Source: Curtobacterium sp. MCBA15_008 | GTDB lineage: Bacteria; Actinomycetota; Actinomycetes; Actinomycetales; Microbacteriaceae | Assembly: GCF_001865065.1 (NCBI RefSeq) | Contig: NZ_MJGN01000011.1 | Location: forward strand, 1 to 64,000 | DNA: 64,000 nt | Direction: 5' to 3' | In this document: in pieces, positions 1 to 7,600 of the stretch | Numbering within the stretch: the stretch's first letter is position 1 | How the letters are laid out: each line of letters starts with the position of its first letter | Made by a program: the position numbers and the translations under genes | The notes under the pieces: generated by a model | Seen by the model: only the letters and a program-made list of their open reading frames with translations | What the model was told of the DNA's origin: nothing | The model's database searches: none

Positions 1-260
1 AGCTTGGCGTTGCCCGAGACTCCCGGGGTCAGCTTCAGCGCGGTGAGGGCGTCGGTGAAGCCCTTGTCGAGGGCGACGGCGGTGTTGCCGCCGAGGACCT
101 CGGGGACCGAGGCCACCGGGCCGGGGATCTTCGAGGAGCTGGAGGACACGGTGTGCACGGAGCCGTCGGCCTGCGCGGCCGAGACACCGAACGCTGCGCC
201 GCCGAGGACGAGCGCGCCGGTCGTGGCGAGGGTGATCGAGGTCTTGAGTGACTTGCGCAT
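1..260 (-). CDS. Secreted protein, N-terminal part only
   Basis: The gene runs off the left edge, so only the first 86 codons are visible. The product starts MRKSLKTSITLATTG, followed by a hydrophobic stretch and an Ala-rich site ending AAQA, which is a convincing Sec signal peptide. The mature part begins with a Ser-rich linker. Two in-frame ATGs are possible (269 and 260). I prefer 260 because AAGGA lies 9 nt upstream of it, whereas that motif directly abuts the ATG at 269. No family can be named from the visible part; the phrase TAVALDKGFTDAL resembles the start of repeat domains in other actinobacterial exported proteins, which is only an impression. Confidence 0.75.
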   Translation of the reverse strand, partial: MRKSLKTSITLATTGALVLGGAAFGVSAAQADGSVHTVSSSSSKIPGPVASVPEVLGGNTAVALDKGFTDALTALKLTPGVSGNAK

Positions 261-489
261 GAGGTTCATTCCTTTGCTGTGTCGCGCTCGGCGCGATTTC
301 CCTGTGGACACGCCGAACACACCCCGTGCGAGGGTGGAGAACCAGCAACGTGCGGCTGGTGAGCGCTCCGGGTGTTTCCCGGTTGATGCAGGTGATTCGG
401 CACCCCCCGGCAAAGGGTTTGGAGCAGTTCTGCGTCGTTACCGTTCTGTTATCGAAGCGGGGGACGAGACCACGTGCCAGGCTCGTGGG

Positions 490-1347
490 ATGCAGCACCA
501 GCAGTCCGTCCTCATCGCCGGGTGCGGCGACCTCGGCACCGAGACCGGCCTCCGCTTCGCCGCGGAGGGGTACGCCGTCACCGGGCTCCGTCGGAACGCC
601 GACCGCATCCCGGCACCCATCGTCGGGCGGAGCGTCGACCTGCGGCGCGAGGTCCCCGAGGTCGCTCCGGACACCGCCGTGGTGGTCGTGGCGTTCGCCG
701 CCGGTAGCCGCGACGTCGACGAGTACCGCGCCACCTACGTCGACGGGCTGCGCAACGTGCTGGACGGCATCGACGCCTCGGCCGCCTCCCCGCGCCTGCT
801 CGTCGTGTCCTCCACGGCGGTGTACGACGTCGACGACGGCAGCACGGTGACCGAGGAGACGCCGGTCCGCGGTGGGACCCCGACCGCCCAGGTGCTGGTC
901 GAGGCCGAGGCGCTGCTGCGCGGACGTGCACCCGACGCGGTGCTCGTCCGGCTGTCCGGCATCTACGGCCCCGGTCGCGAACGGCTCGTCGACCAGGTGC
1001 GGTCCGGCGCCGCCCGACTCGCGCCGGGCCCCTCACCGCACACGAACCGGATCCACCGCGACGACGCGGCCGCGGCCCTCGTGCACCTCGCGGGCGTCGG
1101 GGACCCCGCCCCCACGTACCTCGGCACCGACGACGAACCCGCCCGGCTCGACGACGTGCTCCGATTCCTGGCCGACGAGCTCGGGATGCCCGAACCGGCG
1201 CGGGGCGAGGGCGGCGGGCGCCAGGCCGGTGGCGACAAGCGGCTGTCGAACGCGCTGCTGCGGTCCACCGGCTGGGTGCCGGCGTACCCGACGTTCCGCG
1301 AGGGCTACCGCGCCGTCCTCACCGGCAGCGGGACGCGCCACCCCTGA
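490..1347 (+). CDS. NAD(P)-dependent epimerase/dehydratase family protein
   Basis: This 285-residue protein has a Rossmann fold with the dinucleotide-binding loop AGCGDLG at residues 8-14. A later VVSSTAVYDVDDG segment aligns with the Ser/Tyr active-site region of extended SDR enzymes, and SGIYGPGR is the conserved strand-loop after it. The usual YxxxK is not obvious, so it may bind nucleotide without being a classical epimerase; YeeZ-like proteins are the closest type I recognise. The ATG at 490 is chosen because it places the Rossmann strand at the N terminus; upstream sequence in the same frame has no protein-like character. The Shine-Dalgarno match is weak. The substrate cannot be inferred. 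Confidence 0.8.
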   Translation: MQHQQSVLIAGCGDLGTETGLRFAAEGYAVTGLRRNADRIPAPIVGRSVDLRREVPEVAPDTAVVVVAFAAGSRDVDEYRATYVDGLRNVLDGIDASAASPRLLVVSSTAVYDVDDGSTVTEETPVRGGTPTAQVLVEAEALLRGRAPDAVLVRLSGIYGPGRERLVDQVRSGAARLAPGPSPHTNRIHRDDAAAALVHLAGVGDPAPTYLGTDDEPARLDDVLRFLADELGMPEPARGEGGGRQAGGDKRLSNALLRSTGWVPAYPTFREGYRAVLTGSGTRHP

Positions 1348-1377
1348 CCCGCCGCCACTGACCTGCCGCCGCCTCGC

Positions 1378-2382
1378 CTAGTGGTGGCGGTGGTCCTGGA
1401 TCGTCATCCGCGGCCCGAACGACGGCTTCCGGAACCCCGAGCCGCCGATGAGCCGCACGATGCGCTCCCGGTGTCCCCGCCACGGTTCGAGCAGCTCGAG
1501 CATCCCGTCGTCGTCGACCGGGCCGCCCGTGAGCGCCCACCCGACGAGGTCCGGCACGTGGTAGTCGCCGACGCTCGGGGAGTCCGGGTCGCCGTGGGAG
1601 CGCTGCGCGGTCTCGGCAGCCGTCCACTGCCCGATGCCCGGCACCGACTGCAGGCGCGTTGACACGACCGCACCACCGCGGCCGAGCGACAGGGTGCGCT
1701 CGAGAGCCGGGGCGACGCGGACCGCTCGCATCACCGTCGCCGACCGGCCCGGTTCGATGCCGGCCCGGTGCCACTCCCAGCTCGGGATCCGCCCCCACTC
1801 CTCGGGCGTGGGCGGCACCATCATCCCCGCGGGTGCCGGGCCGGGTGCCGGTGTGCCGTGGCGGCGCAGCAGGTGCCGCCACGCACGCCAGGCCTGTCGC
1901 GACGTGACCTTCTGCTCCATGATCGCCGGCACGAGCATCGCGAACACGGTGTTCGTCCGCAGCAGCCGCAGGCCGGGTTGCCGGTGCCGGGCCGCCGCCA
2001 GGAACGCGTGGCCGGACACGTCGAGGTCGGACCAGTCGTCGCCACGGCCGAGGAGGTCGGGCGCGTGCTCGACGGCCCAGGACGCCCCGGCTCCCCACGC
2101 CGACACCTCGATCGTGTCGCCGCTCGGCCGGATCGCCACGGAAGCGGGGCCGGCGGGCGTCCGGAGCGCGAGCCAGACGACGGAGCCGACCACCGCAAAG
2201 GCCGGGTCGCCGGAGCCGCGCTGCAGGGGCCGCAGGGTCGACGTGACGTCCACCGCGCCTCCAGGCCGGTAGACCGTGTCGACGCGGGTCGCCTCGCCGG
2301 TCGCACCCGCGTCGCCGGCGGGCGGCGTCGGGGACGAGGCGGAAGCGAGCAAGGACACACCGGGATGGTAATGCGCAACCAC
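1378..2382 (-). CDS. DNA-3-methyladenine glycosylase 2 family (AlkA-like) protein
   Basis: This 334-residue protein belongs to the HhH-GPD DNA glycosylases that excise alkylated bases in base-excision repair. The helix-hairpin-helix is LQSVPGIGQWTA, and the catalytic Asp follows in the conserved position within SVGDYHVPD. The segment MEQKVTSRQAWRAWR is the typical helix before it. The N-terminal third resembles the AlkA TBP-like fold, and no Ada methyltransferase domain is fused. The start is a GTG at 2382 without a clear ribosome-binding site; a second in-frame GTG lies a few codons inside. A copy of the dispersed CCTGGAGGCGCGG repeat is embedded in the coding sequence at 2254-2267. The gene is divergent from pfkA. 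Confidence 0.85.
   Translation of the reverse strand: MVAHYHPGVSLLASASSPTPPAGDAGATGEATRVDTVYRPGGAVDVTSTLRPLQRGSGDPAFAVVGSVVWLALRTPAGPASVAIRPSGDTIEVSAWGAGASWAVEHAPDLLGRGDDWSDLDVSGHAFLAAARHRQPGLRLLRTNTVFAMLVPAIMEQKVTSRQAWRAWRHLLRRHGTPAPGPAPAGMMVPPTPEEWGRIPSWEWHRAGIEPGRSATVMRAVRVAPALERTLSLGRGGAVVSTRLQSVPGIGQWTAAETAQRSHGDPDSPSVGDYHVPDLVGWALTGGPVDDDGMLELLEPWRGHRERIVRLIGGSGFRKPSFGPRMTIQDHRHH
2254..2267 (-). repeat. Dispersed repeat copy inside the glycosylase gene
   Basis: On the minus strand this reads GGCCTGGAGGCGCGG and is translated as RPGGA in the glycosylase N-terminal region. It is one of at least seven exact copies of the 13-mer CCTGGAGGCGCGG in the window. Confidence 0.6.
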
Positions 2383-2431
2383 CGTCAGTCATGATGGGGC
2401 TGTCACACCACCACCCGACGACGGAGTTCCC

Positions 2432-3460
2432 ATGCGCATCGGCATCCTCACCTCCGGGGGCGACTGCCCCGGCCTGAACGCGGTCATCCGCGCGATCGTG
2501 CTGAAGGGCATCGCGATCTACGGCCACGACTTCGTCGGGTTCCGCGACGGCTGGCGCGGCGTCGTCGACGGCGACATCGTCCCCCTCGGCCGGAAGGACA
2601 TCCAGGGCATCGCGAAGCAGGGCGGCACGATCCTCGGGACGAGTCGCACGAACCCGTTCGAGGGACCGAACGGCGGCGTCGAGAACATCTCCAAGACGCT
2701 GGAGCGGCACGGCATCGACGCCATCGTCGCGATCGGCGGCGAGGGCACCCTGGCCGCCGCGAAGCGCCTGACCGACGCGGGCCTGCAGATCGTCGGCGTC
2801 CCGAAGACCGTCGACAACGACCTCGGCGCGACCGACTACACGTTCGGCTTCGACACCGCCGTCGCGATCGCGACCGAGGCGATGGACCGCCTCCGCACCA
2901 CCGGTGAGTCGCACTCGCGCTGCATGGTCGCCGAGGTGATGGGCCGGCACGTCGGCTGGATCGCCCTGCACTCCGGCATGGCCGCCGGTGCCCACGCGAT
3001 CCTCATCCCCGAGCAGAAGACGAGCATGGAGCAGATCGCCGCGTGGGTGCGGGCCGCCTACGACCGCGGACGCGCACCGCTGGTCGTCGTGGCCGAGGGC
3101 TTCGTCCCCGACCACGAGGACAACGCGCACACCGAGCGCGGGCTCGACGCCTTCGGCCGGCCGCGGCTCGGCGGCATCGGCGAGCGCCTCGCGCCGCTCA
3201 TCGAGGAGATGACGGGCATCGAGACGCGTGCCACCACCCTCGGACACATCCAGCGCGGTGGCACGCCGACCGCGTACGACCGCGTGCTCTCGACGCGGCT
3301 CGGCCTGGCGGCCATCGACGCCGTGGTCGAGGAGCGGTGGGGACGGATGGTCGCGCTCAAGGGGACGGACATCGTGCACGTGTCGTTCGCGGACGCGCTC
3401 GGCGAGCTGAAGACGGTGCCGCAGGCGCGGTACGACGAGGCCGCCATCATGTTCGGGTGA
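2432..3460 (+). CDS. pfkA: ATP-dependent 6-phosphofructokinase
   Basis: PfkA phosphorylates fructose 6-phosphate to fructose 1,6-bisphosphate, the committed glycolytic step. The 342-residue protein starts with the nucleotide loop GILTSGGDCPGLN. It carries GGEGTL around residue 104, where Gly in the PFK alignment points to ATP rather than pyrophosphate as donor. PKTVDNDL contains the catalytic Asp, and EVMGRHVGWIALHSG is the sugar-phosphate site. The Lys of PKTVDNDL is typical of actinobacterial group III enzymes. The ATG at 2432 is preceded by GGAG at good spacing. The gene is monocistronic and divergent from the glycosylase gene. Confidence 0.95.
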   Translation: MRIGILTSGGDCPGLNAVIRAIVLKGIAIYGHDFVGFRDGWRGVVDGDIVPLGRKDIQGIAKQGGTILGTSRTNPFEGPNGGVENISKTLERHGIDAIVAIGGEGTLAAAKRLTDAGLQIVGVPKTVDNDLGATDYTFGFDTAVAIATEAMDRLRTTGESHSRCMVAEVMGRHVGWIALHSGMAAGAHAILIPEQKTSMEQIAAWVRAAYDRGRAPLVVVAEGFVPDHEDNAHTERGLDAFGRPRLGGIGERLAPLIEEMTGIETRATTLGHIQRGGTPTAYDRVLSTRLGLAAIDAVVEERWGRMVALKGTDIVHVSFADALGELKTVPQARYDEAAIMFG

Positions 3461-3474
3461 GCTGGTCGGCCGTG

Positions 3475-3540
3475 GTCGAATCGGGCGTACTCGGTCGAAA
3501 CGGGCGTAGCTGGTCGGAAGTTCCTGCCGAGTACGCCCGG
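3475..3540. repeat. Direct and inverted repeat behind pfkA
   Basis: The 13-mer CGGGCGTACTCGG (3482-3494) is repeated exactly in inverse orientation as CCGAGTACGCCCG (3527-3539), separated by 32 nt. The first arm also lies in a near-perfect direct repeat GTCGAAnCGGGCGTA, present twice about 19 bp apart. It could fold as a loose terminator for pfkA or be a REP-like element. Confidence 0.5.
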
Positions 3541-3582
3541 TTCCACGGACCATCGCGACCGTTCTGGGAAAGAACCGACGGC

Positions 3583-3599
3583 GGCCTGGAGGCGCGGGT
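3583..3599 (+). repeat. Dispersed repeat copy abutting the acuI promoter
   Basis: GGCCTGGAGGCGCGGGT ends directly on TAGCGT (3599-3604), a likely -10 hexamer 7 nt before the GTG start of the next gene. The 13-mer core matches the other copies exactly. Confidence 0.65.
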
Positions 3600-3611
3600 A
3601 GCGTCCGACGC

Positions 3612-4589
3612 GTGACCCGCGCAGTCCTCGTCTCCAGTTCCACCGCCCCCGCCGTCACCGAGATCGACGTCCCCGATCCCGGGGAGGGCGAGGCGCTCGT
3701 CGACGTCGCCTTCTCGAGCCTCAACTACAAGGACGGTCTCGCCCTGGCGGGCGACCCCGGCGTCGCCCGTGTCGACCCGCTGGTGCCCGGCATCGACGTC
3801 GTCGGGACCGTGGCCGCGCTCGGCCCCGGTGTGCACGACGTCCGCATCGGCGACCGGGTGACGCTCAACGGCGCCGGACTGGGTGAGACCCGGCACGGTG
3901 GGTGGGCCGCCCACGCGGTGGTGCCGTCCGCCCTGCTCGTGGTGCTGCCCGAATCGGTGCCCGAGGACTTCGCGGCCGCGATCGGCACCGCGGGCTTCAC
4001 CGCGGCGTTGAGCGTGCTTGCGCTCTCGCGCTTCGTCGAGCCGGGCGACGGACCCGTCCTGGTGACCGGGTCCTCCGGCGGGGTCGGCTCGGTCGCGATC
4101 CCGCTGCTCGCCGGCCGCGGCCACCGGGTGACCGCGTCGACCGGGCGGACCGCCAACGCCGAGTCGCTCCGGGCCCTGGGAGCGACCGACGTCGTGGACC
4201 GCGCAGCCTTCGCCGAGCGCGGGAAGCCGATGCAGAAGGCGACGTGGGCGGGAGCGGTGGACAGCGTCGGCGGTGCGACCCTGGCGAACGTCCTCGCTGC
4301 GACGCGGTGGGGTGGTGCCGTGACGGCGTGCGGGCTGGCGCAGGACGTGCAGCTCCCCACGACGGTGCTGCCGTTCATCCTGCGCGGAGTCTCCCTGCTC
4401 GGGATCAACTCGGTGGACGCGCCGCTCGATGTGCGTCGTCGAGCGTGGGAGCTGCTCGCCGACGAACTCGACCCGTCCCTGCTCGCCGGGGTGACGCGCA
4501 CGGTCGGACTCGAGGAAGCGATCACGCTCGGTCCGGAGATCGTCGCCGGACGCGTGCACGGCCGGACCATCGTCGACACCTCCGCGTGA
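3612..4589 (+). CDS. acuI: AcuI/YhdH-type acrylyl-CoA reductase (MDR family)
   Basis: This is a 325-residue zinc-independent medium-chain oxidoreductase. The family fingerprint SSLNYKDGLA is present near residue 36, followed by GIDVVGTV, the substrate-domain segment GTAGFTAALSV, and the NADPH-binding loop GSSGGVGS. AcuI enzymes reduce acryloyl-CoA to propionyl-CoA, protecting against reactive enoyl-CoA; YhdH homologues have broader quinone or enone substrates, so the exact substrate is inferred. The start is a GTG at 3612, 7 nt after TAGCGT and without a Shine-Dalgarno sequence, which suggests a leaderless message. Length is normal for the family. Confidence 0.85.
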   Translation: MTRAVLVSSSTAPAVTEIDVPDPGEGEALVDVAFSSLNYKDGLALAGDPGVARVDPLVPGIDVVGTVAALGPGVHDVRIGDRVTLNGAGLGETRHGGWAAHAVVPSALLVVLPESVPEDFAAAIGTAGFTAALSVLALSRFVEPGDGPVLVTGSSGGVGSVAIPLLAGRGHRVTASTGRTANAESLRALGATDVVDRAAFAERGKPMQKATWAGAVDSVGGATLANVLAATRWGGAVTACGLAQDVQLPTTVLPFILRGVSLLGINSVDAPLDVRRRAWELLADELDPSLLAGVTRTVGLEEAITLGPEIVAGRVHGRTIVDTSA

Positions 4590-4677
4590 AACACTGATGT
4601 ACTGTTATTCCACAAACGCTTGCATATTGACACGTTAGGCTTGGCATTCCGCACGTCCGACTTGTGAGGAGCACTGC
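4590..4677 (+). promoter_or_regulatory. AT-rich promoter region of the GntR-like operon
   Basis: The 88 bp before the GntR-like gene are strikingly AT-rich for this genome. They contain TTGACA at 4627-4632 and TTGCAT just before it, but I cannot assign a confident -10. GAGGAG with 7-nt spacing precedes the ATG at 4678. The promoter assignment is inferred from composition and position. Confidence 0.5.
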
Positions 4678-5346
4678 ATGCCGGTCCCGAAGTCCACCGT
4701 CGAGAACTCCCCCCGCAAGCTGCTGCGCGACGTCGTCTACGACAAGATGCTCGCCGCGCTCCGCGACGGCACGCTGCAGCACGGCGAACGGCTCAACGAC
4801 GACGAGCTCGTCCAGTGGCTCGGCGTCAGTCGCACCCCCATCCGTGAGGCGATCGCGAAGCTCGTCGACATCGGCCTCGTCGAGATGGAGGCGAACCGGT
4901 ACACCCGCGTCGCCACCCCGACCCTCGACGACTGGGTCATCGCCACCCGTGCCATGACCGGGTTCTTCGAGCTCAGCCTGCGCTGGGGCGTCCCCGAGTA
5001 CAGCGACGCCGACGTCACCGCGCTCGAGAAGCTCCTCGACCGAGCCGACGGGCTGCGCCGGGTGCGCGACCACGGGTTCAGCGGAGCCGTGACCGAGATC
5101 TTCGAGTTCGCCATCGCCCACTCCGGCAACCCGCTCGTGCAGGTCGCCGCCGAGGGCGCGCTCGAGCGCGTGCGGTTCACGCTCAACCCGACGCCCGCGT
5201 TCGAGCAGTACGAGTCGGAGGCGTTCTTCTCGATCCTCCGCGAGGCACTCGAGGAACGCGACGGCGAGACCGCGGCCGAGGCAGGCCGGGCACTCACCCG
5301 GAACTTCGAGCAGCACATCGAGGCCGTCCGCACCGCCCGGAGCTGA
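4678..5346 (+). CDS. GntR-family (FCD-like) transcriptional regulator
   Basis: This 222-residue regulator has an N-terminal winged helix. LNDDELVQWLGVSRTPIREAI is the typical GntR helix-turn-helix, followed by LVDIGLVEM. The all-helical C-terminal domain resembles the FCD effector domain, although its metal-binding His residues are not obvious. A strong GAGGAG site precedes the ATG at 4678. Its stop is two bases from the GTG of the following gene, which encodes two more modules of the same design, so the two are translationally coupled. The effector and targets are unknown; self-regulation from the AT-rich upstream region is a reasonable inference. Confidence 0.85.
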   Translation: MPVPKSTVENSPRKLLRDVVYDKMLAALRDGTLQHGERLNDDELVQWLGVSRTPIREAIAKLVDIGLVEMEANRYTRVATPTLDDWVIATRAMTGFFELSLRWGVPEYSDADVTALEKLLDRADGLRRVRDHGFSGAVTEIFEFAIAHSGNPLVQVAAEGALERVRFTLNPTPAFEQYESEAFFSILREALEERDGETAAEAGRALTRNFEQHIEAVRTARS

Positions 5347-5348
5347 CC

Positions 5349-6716
5349 GTGGCGGACGAGCAGTCGAACGGCGGCACACGCCCTCTGCTCGACGAGACCT
5401 TCGCCGACGTCCTCGGCAGCGTGCGGGACGGCACCCTCGCCGAGGACACGGACCACGACGTGCTCGCCCTCTGCGAGCGGTACCACGTGGGCCCGACTGC
5501 CCTCAACGGCGTGCTCCGTCGGCTCCGCGAGATGGGGCTCGCCCGCCTCGCTCCGACGGGGGCGACGGTCCGTTTCACCCACCTCGACCCCGTCACCTGG
5601 GCCGAGGGGAGCTGGATGCTCGTCGGCCTGGTCGAGGTCGCCATGCGGAGTGCCGCCCCGGTGGCGTCCGACGACGACCTGCAGCACTACGAAGACGTCG
5701 TCGCGCGCGCCCGCCGCGCTGCGGCCGAGCGCGGGGACGAGCTCGACCCCGCGGTGTTCGCGACGATCGAGTTCTGGGCGGAATGCACGCCGGACCTGCT
5801 GGTCGCGCACCTCCTCCGCCAGGCGCTGGCCCAGGTGCGGTACGGGGTGGCGATCGCGGCGCCGTGGCGGGTGACCGACATCGAGTCGTGGGTCGCCTCG
5901 TCGCTCCAGGCCCTCCGGTTGCGCGACCGGAGCAGTGCCGAACGCGCAGCCCACGTCTTCGCCCGGCTGTGGGCACACCACCTCGAGCACTGTGCGACGA
6001 CGTGGGGGCTGGAGCCGCAGGCGCTGCTGAGCCCGACCGGGGCCAGTTCGTCGGACATGTACTGGTCCGACTGGCAACCGGACGACCAGTGGATCGAACT
6101 GCTCGGCTCCCTCCGGGACGGCTCACTCGAACCCGGACACGAGTACACCGCCCGGGGGCTGTCCGCCCGGTTCCGGATCCCGGTGCCGCGCCTGCTCCCG
6201 ATGCTCGACCGACTCGAGGTCATGGGGCTCGTCCGGCCCGGGGACGGTCTCGACGGCAGCGTCTCCGTGACGACGCCCACGCTGACCGACTGGTCCGAGA
6301 CGCTCGCGCTCCTGCTCGGGCTGCAGGAGATGTGCGCGCGGACGAGCGTCGCCCGCCTGACGGACGACGATCGGGAGCAGCTCGCGGCGATCACCCTCCG
6401 CATCCGCCGTCAGGCCCGCACGAAGGACTACGCCTACACGAGCACGCTGCTCGAGCTCAACCGCTTCTTCGCAGCACACAGCCCGAACCGGGCGATGCGC
6501 CACACCACCACCGTCGTCATCTCCCGGCTGGCCTACATCCTCCCCGAGCCGCCCCCGTTCCGGCAGTGGGAGATCGAGGACTTCCTGCAGCTGATCGAGG
6601 AGGCCGTGCGCACCGGCGAGCCCGACATCGCCTCGGAGGCGTGCCACGCCCTCGCAGCCCACTTCGACGCGCACATCGCCGACGTCACCGCCCGGTACGA
6701 GAGCATGGGACCGTGA
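5349..6716 (+). CDS. Double-module GntR/FCD-like regulator (internal duplication)
   Basis: This 455-residue protein consists of two copies of the module found in the preceding gene. Module one covers about residues 10-225 and module two about 232-450. Equivalent landmarks are VLGSVRDGTLAED with RRLREMGLARL in module one, and LLGSLRDGSLEPG with DRLEVMGLVRP in module two. The C-terminal ends also match: SSAERAAHVFARLWAHHLEH against IASEACHALAAHFDAHIADV. The recognition helices diverge from the GntR consensus; the Ser-Arg-Thr-Pro-Ile-Arg-Glu motif is lost in both. The protein could bind DNA as a pseudo-dimer or act as a partner of its neighbour. It starts at a GTG and its stop overlaps the ABC gene start. 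Function is unassigned. Confidence 0.8.
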   Translation: MADEQSNGGTRPLLDETFADVLGSVRDGTLAEDTDHDVLALCERYHVGPTALNGVLRRLREMGLARLAPTGATVRFTHLDPVTWAEGSWMLVGLVEVAMRSAAPVASDDDLQHYEDVVARARRAAAERGDELDPAVFATIEFWAECTPDLLVAHLLRQALAQVRYGVAIAAPWRVTDIESWVASSLQALRLRDRSSAERAAHVFARLWAHHLEHCATTWGLEPQALLSPTGASSSDMYWSDWQPDDQWIELLGSLRDGSLEPGHEYTARGLSARFRIPVPRLLPMLDRLEVMGLVRPGDGLDGSVSVTTPTLTDWSETLALLLGLQEMCARTSVARLTDDDREQLAAITLRIRRQARTKDYAYTSTLLELNRFFAAHSPNRAMRHTTTVVISRLAYILPEPPPFRQWEIEDFLQLIEEAVRTGEPDIASEACHALAAHFDAHIADVTARYESMGP

Positions 6717-7498
6717 ACGACGTCCTGATCAGCGCCACCGGGGTCCGCGTGACCCGGTCCGGCCGAGACCTCCTGCACGACGTCGACCTGACCGTCCGAC
6801 GCGGGGAGCACTGGGCGCTGCTGGGCCCGAACGGCGCCGGCAAGTCGACGCTGCTCGCGGTCCTCGGCGCGAACGGGCACCCCACCGCCGGCGAGGTCGA
6901 GGTCCTCGGCCGACGACTCGGGCGCGTCGACGTGCGGGAGCTCCGCATGCACATCGGACACGTCGATCCCCGGCACCGGATGCTGTCCCCCCTCACCGTG
7001 CTCGAGACGGTCCTCACCGGGCTGACGGGCACCACCGACCTCATGATGCGGTGGGAGCCCACGGCCGCGCAGGTCGCGAGCGCGGAACGGCACATCGCCG
7101 ACGTCGGGCTGAGCCTCCGGCGCGACGCCCGCTGGCCGGTCCTGTCGCAGGGCGAGCGGGGCCGCGCGCTCATCGCCCGGGCGCTCATGTCGAAGCCGCA
7201 GCTGCTGTTGCTCGACGAGCCGGCGACCGGGCTCGACGTCGCCGCACGGGAGCACCTGCTCGAGACGGTCGACGCACTCCGGCACCGGCACCCGGAGCTC
7301 GGCAGTGTGATGGTCACGCACCACCTCGAGGACCTCCCCGCTTCCACGTCGCACGCGATGCTGCTGCGCGAGGGTGCGGCCGTCGCGCAGGGGACCGCGG
7401 ACGAGGTCATCACGTCGTCGGCCGTCTCCCACGCGTTCGACTTCCCACTCGCCATCCTGCGTGCCGAGGGCCGCTGGGCCGCACGCCGCGCGTCCTAG
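6713..7498 (+). CDS. ABC transporter ATP-binding protein, orphan
   Basis: This 261-residue protein has a complete ATPase cassette: Walker A GPNGAGKST, signature LSQGERGR, Walker B LLLLDEPATGLD and H-loop VTHH. The GTG start overlaps the preceding stop (GTGA), so it is coupled to the two regulator genes. No permease or binding protein is nearby. The domain is of the ModF/YlmA type, which often acts without its own membrane partner. It may pair with a permease encoded elsewhere, or have a non-transport role linked to the regulators. A dispersed repeat copy follows the stop. Confidence 0.85.
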   Translation: MNDVLISATGVRVTRSGRDLLHDVDLTVRRGEHWALLGPNGAGKSTLLAVLGANGHPTAGEVEVLGRRLGRVDVRELRMHIGHVDPRHRMLSPLTVLETVLTGLTGTTDLMMRWEPTAAQVASAERHIADVGLSLRRDARWPVLSQGERGRALIARALMSKPQLLLLDEPATGLDVAAREHLLETVDALRHRHPELGSVMVTHHLEDLPASTSHAMLLREGAAVAQGTADEVITSSAVSHAFDFPLAILRAEGRWAARRAS

Positions 7499-7501
7499 CC
7501 G

Positions 7502-7518
7502 ACCCGCGCCTCCAGGCC
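7502..7518 (-). repeat. Dispersed repeat copy after the ABC gene
   Basis: The plus strand reads ACCCGCGCCTCCAGGCC, the inverse complement of GGCCTGGAGGCGCGGGT, so it is identical over 17 bases to the copy at 3583-3599 but inverted. It lies 4 bp after the ABC stop codon. Confidence 0.65.
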
Positions 7519-7600
7519 CGCACATCCCGGTCTCGGCCGTTCTCCACAGGTTGCAGAAGGCGACTTCTGTACGGGCCCTCAGTCGGGCTATCCTCGCCGC

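Noticed and set aside
4-489. Long in-frame extension upstream of the epimerase start
   Set aside because: It runs antisense to a convincing signal-peptide gene and lacks protein-like composition; the Rossmann strand begins only at 490.
1319-3724. Very long minus-strand reading frame opposite pfkA and the glycosylase
   Set aside because: Long antisense frames are expected at this GC; the sequence is Arg/Ala/Pro-rich and pfkA on the other strand is certain.
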